Source: Proteocatella sp041738345 (GTDB taxonomy: Bacteria > Bacillota > Clostridia > Peptostreptococcales > Filifactoraceae). Taken from it: a stretch of 64,000 nt of DNA. Within the stretch, counting starts at the first letter, position 1. Every line of letters starts with the position of its first letter. Shown one piece after another: positions 51,691 to 61,411 of the stretch. The DNA lies in assembly GCA_041738345.1 (NCBI GenBank), contig JBGSPX010000059.1, positions 124,001 through 188,000 on the forward strand, given 5' to 3'. Position numbers and translations under genes: made by a program. The notes under the pieces were generated by a model. It was not told the DNA's origin. It made no database searches and saw only the letters and a program-made list of their open reading frames with translations.

Positions 51691-53265
51691 ATGGAAAACT
51701 TGAAAAAACAAAGTTTTAACACCAAAGAAAGCGAAAAGAAAAGCTTTGTACAAAATGCACTTGATAAGATTGAAGTTGCAGGAAATAAGCTACCTCATCC
51801 TGTTACTATATTTGCACTTTTATGTGTAGGTATAGCAATTATATCTGCGATTGCAGCAGCTACTGGTCTTGCTGTAGAAGCTGATATTCTAAACAGACAA
51901 ACAAATGAGATTGAAACACAGCTAGTATCTGCAGTATCACTTCTTAGTGCTGATGGAATCAAATACATGCTAGAAAATGCAGTTACAAACTTTACTAGTT
52001 TTGCACCACTTGGCGTAGTGCTTGTCGGAATGCTAGGTATAGGTGTTTTTGAAAGTTCTGGATATATCGGAACTATACTAAAAAAAGTGGTTAGTGTAAC
52101 GCCTGCAAAATTCGTAGTACCAGTTGTAGCACTTTTAGGAATTATGTCTAATATTGCTTCTGATGCTGGATACGTTATCCTTATTCCACTTGCCGCACTT
52201 GTGTTTATGGCTTATGGAAAACATCCACTTGCAGGAATTGCAACTGCTTTTGCTGGAGTTTCTGGCGGATTTAGTGCCAACCTTCTAATCGGAACTACTG
52301 ACCCTATGCTTGCGGGTATAACTAATGAAGCTGCTCATATAATTGATGCTAGTGTAAATGTTACAGCTACTGCCAACTACTTCTTTATGGCAGCATCTAC
52401 GATAATGATTACTATTGTTATCACTTTACTTACTACAAAAATTATTGAACCAAGACTTGGCGAGTGGAATGGTGAATTCCACGGTGGAAATGATCTTCAA
52501 AATATGACTGACCTTGAGAAAAAAGCGCTTAAAAGAGCAAATGCTACGCTTTTATTCCTTGTAATTGCACTTATTGCCATTGTGCTTATGCCGAATTCTG
52601 TGCTTAGAAATCTTGAAGCTACTTCTTTTGTAAACTCTATAATAGATCATTCAACGCTTATGAACGGACTTATTCCTATAATTGCAATTATGTTCTTTAT
52701 TCCTTCTGTTGTTTATGGAAAAATTGCGGGAACTATGAAAAATGAAAAAGAAGTATGTGCGCATATGACTAAGTCTATGAGTACTATGGGCGGATATCTT
52801 GTACTTGCATTCGTAGCATCTCAGTTTATAAGCTATTTCTCTTATACTAACCTTGCTACTATAATCGCAGTTAAGGGAGCTACTATCCTTGAGACTCTAA
52901 AAATTGGTTCTATTCCGCTTATGCTTGGATTTATATTGATTACAGCTTTCATAAACTTATTTATGGGGTCTGCCTCTGCTAAATGGGCAATCATGGCACC
53001 TGTATTTATTCCTATGTTTATGCAGCTTAATCTTGACCCAGCACTTGTTCAGGCTGCTTATAGAGTAGCTGATAGTACTACAAATATAATTTCGCCGCTT
53101 ATGACTTATTTTGCGATGGTAATTGTATTTATGCAAGCTTACAAAAAAGACACTGGTATCGGAACTGTGGTTTCGCTTATGATTCCATATTCTATGTCTC
53201 TGCTTGTATGTTGGTCTGTACTTTTAGTTATTTGGATGCTTACTGGATTACCAATAGGATTCTAA
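51691..53265 (+). CDS. AbgT-family transporter
   Basis: This 524-residue membrane protein matches the AbgT (p-aminobenzoyl-glutamate) transporter family, with about eleven helices and re-entrant segments. It begins with a soluble VQNALDKIEVAGNKLPHPVT, then the conserved GVVLVGMLGIGVFESSGYIG, SNIASDAGYVILIPL, ANLLIGTTDPMLAGIT and GSASAKWAIMAPVF. Family members move p-aminobenzoyl-glutamate, short peptides or drugs using a cation gradient. The ATG at 51691 follows GGAG at 8 bases; a TTG codon just before it could also be read. It has its own promoter and terminator. Confidence 0.9.
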   Translation: MENLKKQSFNTKESEKKSFVQNALDKIEVAGNKLPHPVTIFALLCVGIAIISAIAAATGLAVEADILNRQTNEIETQLVSAVSLLSADGIKYMLENAVTNFTSFAPLGVVLVGMLGIGVFESSGYIGTILKKVVSVTPAKFVVPVVALLGIMSNIASDAGYVILIPLAALVFMAYGKHPLAGIATAFAGVSGGFSANLLIGTTDPMLAGITNEAAHIIDASVNVTATANYFFMAASTIMITIVITLLTTKIIEPRLGEWNGEFHGGNDLQNMTDLEKKALKRANATLLFLVIALIAIVLMPNSVLRNLEATSFVNSIIDHSTLMNGLIPIIAIMFFIPSVVYGKIAGTMKNEKEVCAHMTKSMSTMGGYLVLAFVASQFISYFSYTNLATIIAVKGATILETLKIGSIPLMLGFILITAFINLFMGSASAKWAIMAPVFIPMFMQLNLDPALVQAAYRVADSTTNIISPLMTYFAMVIVFMQAYKKDTGIGTVVSLMIPYSMSLLVCWSVLLVIWMLTGLPIGF

Positions 53266-53272
53266 TCTATAG

Positions 53273-53315
53273 AAAAAGCATATCATGCCTTTGTTTCGGC
53301 GGTGATATGCTTTTT
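53273..53315. terminator. Bidirectional terminator between transporter and glycogen operon
   Basis: AAAAAGCATATCA at 53273-53285 is the exact complement of TGATATGCTTTTT at 53303-53315, with A and T runs on both sides. It stands between two convergent transcripts and can end both. Confidence 0.9.
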
Positions 53316-53344
53316 CACTTTTTGTATCTGATTTTTTGATGTTT

Positions 53345-55162
53345 CTATTTTTTCCCTCTAACGATTACTCCTGAGTATTCACCGAGCTTTATTAGCGTTT
53401 TTTCTAAAATTTCAACGTTGCCCATTCTAAAAAAGTTTTTAACGCTTTTTACGGGGAGCTGTACTTCGGTTTCTCGTTCTAAATTTACTGCAATATATAT
53501 TACCTCGTCCTCATATTCTCTTACAAATGAAAATAGACCGCCTTCTGCCTGTAATAATTTGTACTTATACTGCCCTATATTTGGGATTTGTCGTCTTAGA
53601 TTCAGGACATCCTTGTAGTGGGCAAATAGCCTTGGATTTCGGCTTCCAAATTCAAAGCAGCCTCTGTTTTGTGGATCTTTTTCGCCAGTCATTCCAAGTT
53701 CGTCGCCATAATATATGCATGGAATTCCAGGTAAAAAGGCGAGGAGCATTACGCAAAGACATAACTTTCGCTTGGCAGTTATACTGTCATTTTTCAAAAA
53801 TACAGTCAGTATCCTTTCGGTATCGTGGGTTCCAAGTATGTTCATAAGGCTATAAAATACTTTTTCTGGATAATGCTCTCTTAAGGTTTCAATTTCATTT
53901 GCAAAATCCTTGGCATCTTTTGTATTCATAAATCTTATCATAGCTTCTTTTAGCGGATAATTCATAACGCTATCTAATTGATGGCCTTGAAAATACTTTC
54001 GCCGCTTACCATAGCTTATTTTATTAGATGCATCTTCCCACACCTCGCCGATTATAGCGCAATCGGGTTTATTTGCTTTTGCAGATTTTCTAAGCTCGTC
54101 TAAAAATACATCGGGTATTTCATCTGCTACATCTAACCGATATCCTGAAGCGCCTAGATTCAGCCAATGATTTATCACAGAATCAGGACTGTCTATGATA
54201 TAATCCATGAAACTTGGCTCGGTTTCATTTACATTTGGAAGGGTCATTATGCCCCACCAAGATTCATATTTTTCTGGATAGTGAACAAAATTATACCACT
54301 TGTAGTATTTGGAATCAGGACTGTTGTAAGCTCCCATTTCTCCCTGGCCATCTGAATTATCATATCTTCTGTGCTTATTAAAATATACGCTGTCATCACC
54401 AGTATGATTAAATACGCCGTCCAGAATTATTTTAATTCCCTTTTGCATCGCTTCTGCGCAAAGTTCTTTAAAGTCTTCATTCGTCCCTAAAATAGGGTCT
54501 ACGGTCTTATAATCAGCAGTATCATATCTATGATTGGAATAGGCTTCGGTTATTGGATTTAGGTATATTACCGTTACGCCAAGTTCTTCTAGATAGGCTA
54601 GTTTTTCGGTTATCCCCTTGAGGTTACCCCCAAAAAAATCATTATTTTTCACTACGCCATGGGCATCTTTCCAATTTGGTTTTCCACCCCAATCTTCTCT
54701 TAGGATATAGTCCTTGTTTATGCGTGGAGGATTATATCTTGAACTACGATTAAATCTATCTGGAAATATCTGATACATTATGCCATCAGAAAGCCAACTT
54801 GGGATTTGATAATTTTTTTCATATACAAGCTGCTGATGAACCTTTGTCATAAAGGTATTGTCCTTAGTTTCTTTTTCTGCGCCAAAAAGTTTTACTTTCA
54901 TGTAGTAAAAATAGAGGCCTATTTTTGAAGGTTTCCAGTAAAACTCATAGTAGTCATAACCTTCCTTCATTGAGTTCCATTTCCCCTCTATTTCAATATG
55001 TTTTTTGGTGCTATCGTCCTCAACTACAAGTATCGTGTTAAGTCTACCTAGACTTCGCAACACTCCTATTTGAAATCTTATTTCAGTATCTATTTCAATA
55101 GCACCAAAGGGTGATTTGTAAAATTCACCCTTTGAGTTATACTCTATAATTTTATTTTCCAT
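53345..55162 (-). CDS. GH13 alpha-glucan hydrolase (neopullulanase/cyclomaltodextrinase-like)
   Basis: This 605-residue GH13 enzyme has an N-terminal beta domain (about 1-110, CBM34-like) and a TIM barrel. Catalytic regions are DGVFNHTG (region I), GYRLDVADEIPD (nucleophile Asp), IIGEVWEDA (acid Glu) and NILGTHDTER (transition-state Asp). It has no signal peptide, so it acts inside the cell, consistent with debranching or hydrolysis of glycogen-derived maltodextrins. It overlaps glgP by 11 bases at the end of the glg operon. The exact linkage preference is open. Confidence 0.88.
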   Translation of the reverse strand: MENKIIEYNSKGEFYKSPFGAIEIDTEIRFQIGVLRSLGRLNTILVVEDDSTKKHIEIEGKWNSMKEGYDYYEFYWKPSKIGLYFYYMKVKLFGAEKETKDNTFMTKVHQQLVYEKNYQIPSWLSDGIMYQIFPDRFNRSSRYNPPRINKDYILREDWGGKPNWKDAHGVVKNNDFFGGNLKGITEKLAYLEELGVTVIYLNPITEAYSNHRYDTADYKTVDPILGTNEDFKELCAEAMQKGIKIILDGVFNHTGDDSVYFNKHRRYDNSDGQGEMGAYNSPDSKYYKWYNFVHYPEKYESWWGIMTLPNVNETEPSFMDYIIDSPDSVINHWLNLGASGYRLDVADEIPDVFLDELRKSAKANKPDCAIIGEVWEDASNKISYGKRRKYFQGHQLDSVMNYPLKEAMIRFMNTKDAKDFANEIETLREHYPEKVFYSLMNILGTHDTERILTVFLKNDSITAKRKLCLCVMLLAFLPGIPCIYYGDELGMTGEKDPQNRGCFEFGSRNPRLFAHYKDVLNLRRQIPNIGQYKYKLLQAEGGLFSFVREYEDEVIYIAVNLERETEVQLPVKSVKNFFRMGNVEILEKTLIKLGEYSGVIVRGKK

Positions 55163-57587
55163 AGCCCTTCTTTAGCCCCCAGATTCGCTCTGCATATTCA
55201 TTTACGCTTCTATCTGCGGAGAATATGCCTGATTTTGCAATATTTACAAGCGACATTCCGTTCCATCTATCTCTATCTCTCCATGCGGCCTCAACTTTTT
55301 CCTGCGCCTGTCTGTAGGATTCAAAATCTGCCAATAAGAAGTACTGGTCTGGATTTCCACCGCTTCCATTGGTTATTAGATTTGCAATATCATTGAAATT
55401 GTTCCCATCCACGTCTGATGATAATTGCTTCATAACTCTATATAGATTTGAATCATTCATCATATATTCATATGGACTGTAGCTGTGAGATGTAATTATA
55501 CGTCTTACTTCATCTTCTCTCATTCCAAAGATAAATATATTATCATCCCCTACCTGTTGATGAATTTCTATATTTGCGCCATCATAAGTTCCAAGAGTAA
55601 TCGCTCCATTTATCATAAGTTTCATATTTCCAGTTCCTGAAGCTTCTTTTCCTGCGAGTGAGATTTGTTCTGAAATATCTGCCGATGGCATTATATATTC
55701 TGTAAGTGATACCGAGTAGTTTTCTAAAAATACCACTTTTATTCTACCTCTTATATCTGGGTCATGGTTTATCTTGTTTGCAAGATGACACGCAAAGCTA
55801 ATTATTCTTTTGGCTACCGCATATCCTGGCGCGGCTTTTCCTGCAAAAATAAAAGTTCTTGGCACTATATCAAAGCTAGAATCCGTTTTTAGACGGTCAT
55901 AAAGATACAGAATATGAAGCAGATTTAGAAGTTGACGTTTGTATTCATGGAAACGCTTAACCTGAACGTCAAATATTGAGTCCGGATCTACGGTTATTCC
56001 ATTTTTTTCAAATATTTTATCTGCCATTCTCACTTTATTTTCACGTTTTATCTGCTCAAGCTGTGAAAGAATATCTCTGTCATTCTTGTATTCAAGCAGT
56101 TTTTGAAGCTGAGATGCATCTTTTTTGAATTCTGGGCCTATAAGCGCTTCTATAAAGTCGCTTAGCTTTGGATTCGCTTGACAAAGCCATCTTCTATATG
56201 CAATTCCATTAGTTACATTTGTAAATTTATTTGGAGTAACTTTATAAAAACCTCCAAATATATCTTTTTTTATAATCTCACTGTGAAGTGCAGACACTCC
56301 ATTTACTGAATGCGATGCGGCAACGCATAGATTTGCCATTCTCACCTCACCATGATGAATTATCGCCATACGATTTCTAAGTTCCTCATCAAATGGGAAT
56401 TTTATAGTCAGTTCTAGGGTAAGTCTTCTATTTATCTCTGCAATTATTGAGTGAATTCTAGGTTGAAGCTCTCTCAATAAATCCTCTGGCCATTTTTCAA
56501 GGGCTTCAGGCATAACGGTATGGTTCGTGTAAGACACACTTCTACTTACTAAATCCCAAGCATCCTCCCACTCATATCTATGGTCATCCATAAAAATTCT
56601 CATAAGTTCTGGAATTGCAATTGCTGGATGGGTATCATTTATATGGATTGCCACTTTATCTGGGAAAGTTTTTAAGGTTTTGTATCTTCTCATATGACGT
56701 CTTACTATAAACTGCATCCCCGCTGAGGTAAAGAAGTACTGCTGACTAAGTCTTAGGAGTTTTCCCTCTCTATGGGCATCTTCTGGATATAGTATTTTGG
56801 AGATAACTTCTGCCATATGTTTTTCTTCCATCGCTTTTAGATATTTTCCCTGTGCAAATAGCTCCATATCTATGCTTACAGGAGAAGATGCTCTATAAAG
56901 TCTTAGCGTATTTACTACACTGCTGTCATAGCCTGTGATATAAAGGTCATTAGGAATTGCTATTATCGTATGATAGTCCTTATGTTGCACTCTAAGTTTT
57001 CCATCCTCCCAATACTCCTCTAGATGGCCTCCTACATGAACATTTTCAGCTTCGTCTTTCTTCTTCAATAGCCAAGCATCTCCAAGATTCTGCCAATCAT
57101 CTGTTTTTTCCACTTGATTGCAATTTTCTATCGCCTGACTAAAAATTCCATATTCATAACATATTGACATACCATGGCCACCCATACCCTGTGCGGCAAT
57201 CGCATCAAGATAGCACGATGCAAGTCTTCCAAGCCCCCCATTTCCAAGACCTATATCTGGGTCAAGTTCATAGAGTTCCTCTATATTTTTGCCAAAATTT
57301 CCTAGGGCTCTATCTACTATCTCATCTAGATGCAAATTATAAAGATTGTTTTTTAGAGATGTCCCTGGAAGGAATTCCATTGATAAGTAGTATACCTGTT
57401 TATCCTCATTTGAATTTACTACATCGTGGTTCTCAATCCAAAGTTCAGCCATTATATCTCTTATGACATAGCAGGTTGCTTTGTAAAATTGTTCCATAGT
57501 AGCATTATGAGGTTCTCTTGCAAAATATCTCATCAGATTTTTTTCTATTTGATCTGATATCTGTCTGGACGTGTGGTTTAATTTCAT
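55152..57587 (-). CDS. glgP: Glycogen phosphorylase
   Basis: GlgP releases glucose-1-phosphate from glycogen ends using phosphate. The 811-residue protein is full length and has GNGGLGRLASCYLDA near residue 115, the catalytic HINDTHPAIAIPELMR, NVTNGIAYRRW, and the PLP lysine in EASGTGNMKLMINGA. All active-site segments look intact. It is 12 bases from glgA and overlaps the GH13 gene by 11 bases, so glycogen breakdown is encoded in the same operon as synthesis. Confidence 0.97.
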   Translation of the reverse strand: MKLNHTSRQISDQIEKNLMRYFAREPHNATMEQFYKATCYVIRDIMAELWIENHDVVNSNEDKQVYYLSMEFLPGTSLKNNLYNLHLDEIVDRALGNFGKNIEELYELDPDIGLGNGGLGRLASCYLDAIAAQGMGGHGMSICYEYGIFSQAIENCNQVEKTDDWQNLGDAWLLKKKDEAENVHVGGHLEEYWEDGKLRVQHKDYHTIIAIPNDLYITGYDSSVVNTLRLYRASSPVSIDMELFAQGKYLKAMEEKHMAEVISKILYPEDAHREGKLLRLSQQYFFTSAGMQFIVRRHMRRYKTLKTFPDKVAIHINDTHPAIAIPELMRIFMDDHRYEWEDAWDLVSRSVSYTNHTVMPEALEKWPEDLLRELQPRIHSIIAEINRRLTLELTIKFPFDEELRNRMAIIHHGEVRMANLCVAASHSVNGVSALHSEIIKKDIFGGFYKVTPNKFTNVTNGIAYRRWLCQANPKLSDFIEALIGPEFKKDASQLQKLLEYKNDRDILSQLEQIKRENKVRMADKIFEKNGITVDPDSIFDVQVKRFHEYKRQLLNLLHILYLYDRLKTDSSFDIVPRTFIFAGKAAPGYAVAKRIISFACHLANKINHDPDIRGRIKVVFLENYSVSLTEYIMPSADISEQISLAGKEASGTGNMKLMINGAITLGTYDGANIEIHQQVGDDNIFIFGMREDEVRRIITSHSYSPYEYMMNDSNLYRVMKQLSSDVDGNNFNDIANLITNGSGGNPDQYFLLADFESYRQAQEKVEAAWRDRDRWNGMSLVNIAKSGIFSADRSVNEYAERIWGLKKGYGK

Positions 57588-57599
57588 TTGTACCTCCCC

Positions 57600-59027
57600 T
57601 TAACTAAGCATTTCTGTATATAGGTTTATATATTCTAATATTCTATATCTCCAAGAAAAATCACTCTGCATAGCATTTCTAACAAGAATTCGCCATTTTT
57701 TAGGTTCGTGAAATACTTCTATGCCCCTCTCTATTGCATCTAGCATATCGTAAGCATCAAAGGTTTTAAACGTTATCCCATTTCCTTTATTTGTCAGTAT
57801 ATTAAATGGTTCTATGCTGTCATAGAGTCCACCAGTTTCTCTTACTATTGGAATTGTCCCGTAAGTAGCCGCTATCATCTGAGAAAGTCCACAAGGTTCG
57901 CTTTTTGACGGCATCAGAAATAAATCTGAGCCTGCATATATTTGATTTGCAAGTTCGGCTGAGAAATATGAACAAAAGGCAAGTTTTTCATTCTGCTGCT
58001 CGGCCGTATATTTAAAATATTCTTCATATTCCTTGTCACCTGTGCCTTGGATTATAACCTGTACATCTTTGTTTAAAATTTCTTCAAAAACTTCTTTTAC
58101 TAAATCGATTCCCTTATGTGACACTAATCTCACTACCATTGAAATTATCGGGATATTGGCATCTACTTTTAAATCCAACTTTTTTTGAAGTTCACTCTTG
58201 TCCTTCTGTTTTCCTTCAAGATGCTTTGCGCTGTAGTGATGCTTGATGTATTTATCTCTTGCTGGATTAAATACATCTGTATCTATCCCATTCAGTATGC
58301 CTTTCAATTTATACTCATTCTGCTTTATTATATTCTGAAGACCACAGGCAAAAAATGGTGTTTTTAGTTCATTCGCATATGAGGGACTTACGGTAGTAAG
58401 CTTATCACAGACCTGAATCGCACCTTTCATGAAATTTATACACTGATCATACATAAGTATCGATTCATGCTCGTCTTTAAGTCCTAAAACATCTCCTCTT
58501 ATATATGGGTTGAATTTGCCCTGATATTCTATATTATGAATCGTAAATACTGATTTTATATCTCTATAAAACAAATTCGTTCTATAAAGTGTTTTTAGAT
58601 AAACTATGCTCATTGCACTCTGCCAATCATTGCAGTGTATTATATCTGGCTTAAAATCTATATGAGGCAATATATCAAGCGCGGCTTTTGAGAAAAATGC
58701 AAACCGCTCCGCATCATCAAAATGACCATAGTAGCCATCTCTGTAAAAATAATATTCATTGTCTATAAAGTAATATTCCACACCACCATATTCAGTTTTT
58801 AGTATGCCACAATACTGATTTCTCCATGAAAGTGAAACTGTTATTACATTTAAAAGTTTTAACTTTTTCATAAACTTGTCTTTAGTTTCTTTATAAAGTG
58901 GAATTACCACTTTTGCATTAATCCCTTTTTTATGCAGTTCTTTGGGAAGTGCTCCGATAACATCGCCAAGCCCTCCGCTCTTTGCAAAGGGTGAGGCTTC
59001 CGAACTTACAAACAACACATTCATCAT
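57600..59027 (-). CDS. glgA: Glycogen synthase
   Basis: GlgA extends alpha-1,4-glucan with ADP-glucose. The 475-residue GT5 enzyme shows the ADP-glucose loop KSGGLGDVIGALP at residues 15-27, HCNDWQSAM, TIHNIEYQG, and the donor site SKSEPCGLSQMIAATYGTIPIV (motif EPCGL). The length is normal. Two ATG codons in tandem start the gene after AAGGAG. It is 15 bases from glgD, within the glg operon. Confidence 0.96.
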   Translation of the reverse strand: MMNVLFVSSEASPFAKSGGLGDVIGALPKELHKKGINAKVVIPLYKETKDKFMKKLKLLNVITVSLSWRNQYCGILKTEYGGVEYYFIDNEYYFYRDGYYGHFDDAERFAFFSKAALDILPHIDFKPDIIHCNDWQSAMSIVYLKTLYRTNLFYRDIKSVFTIHNIEYQGKFNPYIRGDVLGLKDEHESILMYDQCINFMKGAIQVCDKLTTVSPSYANELKTPFFACGLQNIIKQNEYKLKGILNGIDTDVFNPARDKYIKHHYSAKHLEGKQKDKSELQKKLDLKVDANIPIISMVVRLVSHKGIDLVKEVFEEILNKDVQVIIQGTGDKEYEEYFKYTAEQQNEKLAFCSYFSAELANQIYAGSDLFLMPSKSEPCGLSQMIAATYGTIPIVRETGGLYDSIEPFNILTNKGNGITFKTFDAYDMLDAIERGIEVFHEPKKWRILVRNAMQSDFSWRYRILEYINLYTEMLS

Positions 59028-59042
59028 CTTGCTCCTTTATGT

Positions 59043-60170
59043 CTATACTATACTTCGCTTTTTAATAACTACTGGGAAGGTGATGTGTCCTGATATCTCG
59101 CCCCCGTCTCGCACTATAACGTCTTTGTCAATTATTACATACTCTAATTTTGCATTTTGATATACATTCGTATACTCCATAATTACGCTATTTTTTACTA
59201 CCGCCCCTTTTCCGATTCTAACACCTCTAGAAATAACGCAATTTTCTACGGTGCCTTCTATTACGCATCCATCTGCGATTATAGAATTTTTGACTTTAGC
59301 ATGCTCTCCATACTGCACTGGAACACTATCCTTTACTTTGGTATATACTATTTTTTCAAATACTTGCTCTCTAATCTTAGGGTCTAGTAAGCTTAAATTT
59401 CCTTGTAAATATTCCGTAACTGAGCTTAAGCAAATGTAGTGTTTTTTGTATTCATAGCCCATTATTCGAAGACTGTGAACCTGCTTTTTCAAAAGTCCCA
59501 TATAAAAATCATATCTTCCAAATGACATAGCATCTGCTACAAGGGCTTCTAGCAGTGATTTTTTCATAAGGAATATTCCCATCCCACAATTTGCCGGAAG
59601 ATTATTATGCTCTTCTGTCTTAACATAGACATCTACTAGACGGTTGTTTTCATCAAATATACAAAGAGGTGCTCCAAGTGGAAGTTTTTGATAAGCTTCC
59701 TCATCAGTAAGCTTTGTATATACCATGCTTATGTCCGCTCCTACATATTTGTGAAAGCCCATAAGTTCATTGAAATCCAAATTATATATTATGAAGCTCG
59801 GGGTCAGTATCACATATTCTGCTATAGCGCGCTTTATATTTCTCATATGGCACGCTAGAGCTTCGGTTTTTCCTCTGTAAGCTCCCCCTTCTGAATTTTC
59901 GTTTCCAAGAGGCGTAAGTATTCTTATTCCACCTCGTTTTCTATCTAAATCCCATTCTTTTCCAAGACCTACATGGTCAATAAGGGAATTGTATTTATTC
60001 TTAGTTATAATAACCATGTTAAGCACTTCTGAATTTACAAGGTTTGACATGGCAAAATCTACAAGTCTGTACTTACCACCAAAAAGTACTGAAGCGACAG
60101 TACGTTCTTCACATATTTCTCGAAGATTTCCATATTCTGAATAAGCAAATATTATTCCTAATGCATCCAT
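59043..60170 (-). CDS. glgD: ADP-glucose pyrophosphorylase regulatory-type subunit
   Basis: GlgD is a paralogue of GlgC found in Firmicutes, and it modulates GlgC in a mixed complex. The 375 residues have the family layout (nucleotidyltransferase domain, then left-handed beta-helix). The catalytic loop that reads LAGGQGSRLG in GlgC is replaced by FAYSEYGNLR, so it should be inactive or weak alone. FGGKYRLVDFAMSN and the IIYNLDFNEL segment are kept. It is 3 bases from glgC. Confidence 0.94.
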   Translation of the reverse strand: MDALGIIFAYSEYGNLREICEERTVASVLFGGKYRLVDFAMSNLVNSEVLNMVIITKNKYNSLIDHVGLGKEWDLDRKRGGIRILTPLGNENSEGGAYRGKTEALACHMRNIKRAIAEYVILTPSFIIYNLDFNELMGFHKYVGADISMVYTKLTDEEAYQKLPLGAPLCIFDENNRLVDVYVKTEEHNNLPANCGMGIFLMKKSLLEALVADAMSFGRYDFYMGLLKKQVHSLRIMGYEYKKHYICLSSVTEYLQGNLSLLDPKIREQVFEKIVYTKVKDSVPVQYGEHAKVKNSIIADGCVIEGTVENCVISRGVRIGKGAVVKNSVIMEYTNVYQNAKLEYVIIDKDVIVRDGGEISGHITFPVVIKKRSIV

Positions 60171-60173
60171 ACG

Positions 60174-61391
60174 CTACTCCCCTCTTTTTACATCTTCGTC
60201 TATCATATCTCCCGAAGTAATTTCTACAGTATCTCCTATTTTGACTTCCTGGCCAATCACTGTTATTGGATTCTTTTCACCGTCAAAGTCTTTACTAAGT
60301 TTTCCAATGACAGCCTTGTTTCCAATTTTGGTTTCTTCCCCGATAATTGCATAATCTACTACTGCGCCATCCCCAATTTCTACCCCTGGCATAAGTATAG
60401 AGTTACTGACCACTGCATTTTTTCCTATTTTTACAGATTGAAATATTATACTATGATTCACTTTGCCTTCTACAATGCAACCCTCGGTTACTAGCGAATT
60501 AGTTATTTCAGCATTTTCTCCTACATACTGCGGAAATTTAACTGGATTTTTGGAATATATTTTCCAAGGTGGGTCATAAAGATGAATTGGCACTTCGGGG
60601 TCTAAAAGGTCCATATTCGCTTCCCAAAGCGATTCTACGGTTCCTACATCCTTCCAATATCCACCATATTTATATGCATACATATGTTCTCCACCATTAA
60701 GCATTTGAGGAATTATATTTTTCCCAAAATCATTTTCAGATTTAGGATCAATTTCATCTTTTATAAGATATTCTCTAAGTTTTGCCCAAGTGAATATATA
60801 TACACCCATAGAGGCTAAATTACTCTTTGGTATAGGAGGTTTTTCTTCAAATTCATATATACATTCATTTTCATCACAATTCATAACTCCAAATCGATGA
60901 GCTTCTTCAAAAGGAACCTCTATAACTGCTATAGTGCAATCTGCTCCCTTGTTTTTATGATGCTCTAGCATCAATCTATAATTCATTTTGTATACATGGT
61001 CTCCTGAAAGTATGAGCACATATTCTGGGTTATACGCTTCTATAAAATGCATATTTTGGTATATCGAATTAGCGGTTCCTGTATACCATTCCCCTTTTTG
61101 ACCTTTTACATAGGGTTGAAGTATACTTATCCCTCCATTTTGTCTATCTAAGTCCCACGCCTGTCCATTTCCAATGTAGGCATTGAGTTCAAGGGGCATG
61201 TACTGGGTAAGTACTCCCACGGTATCTATCCCTGAGTTTGTACAATTTGATAATGTAAAGTCTATTATTCTATACTTTCCACCAAACGGCACTGCCGGTT
61301 TAGCAATTTTTTTGGTAAGCACTCCAAGTCTGCTTCCCTGTCCTCCAGCCAATATCATGGCTATCATAGATTTTTTTCTAATGTCTAACAC
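60174..61391 (-). CDS. glgC: Glucose-1-phosphate adenylyltransferase catalytic subunit
   Basis: GlgC makes ADP-glucose from glucose-1-phosphate and ATP. The 405-residue protein has the catalytic LAGGQGSRLGVLT near residue 15, FGGKYRIIDFTLSN, LSGDHVYKMNY with the metal Asp, and EFEEKPPIPKS for the sugar phosphate. A C-terminal left-handed beta-helix (about 290-395) binds effectors. It is 3 bases upstream of glgD and 20 bases after glgB. With GlgD it is the first committed step and main control point. Confidence 0.97.
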   Translation of the reverse strand: MLDIRKKSMIAMILAGGQGSRLGVLTKKIAKPAVPFGGKYRIIDFTLSNCTNSGIDTVGVLTQYMPLELNAYIGNGQAWDLDRQNGGISILQPYVKGQKGEWYTGTANSIYQNMHFIEAYNPEYVLILSGDHVYKMNYRLMLEHHKNKGADCTIAVIEVPFEEAHRFGVMNCDENECIYEFEEKPPIPKSNLASMGVYIFTWAKLREYLIKDEIDPKSENDFGKNIIPQMLNGGEHMYAYKYGGYWKDVGTVESLWEANMDLLDPEVPIHLYDPPWKIYSKNPVKFPQYVGENAEITNSLVTEGCIVEGKVNHSIIFQSVKIGKNAVVSNSILMPGVEIGDGAVVDYAIIGEETKIGNKAVIGKLSKDFDGEKNPITVIGQEVKIGDTVEITSGDMIDEDVKRGE

Positions 61392-61411
61392 AAAAAATCC
61401 CCCCAGTTCTA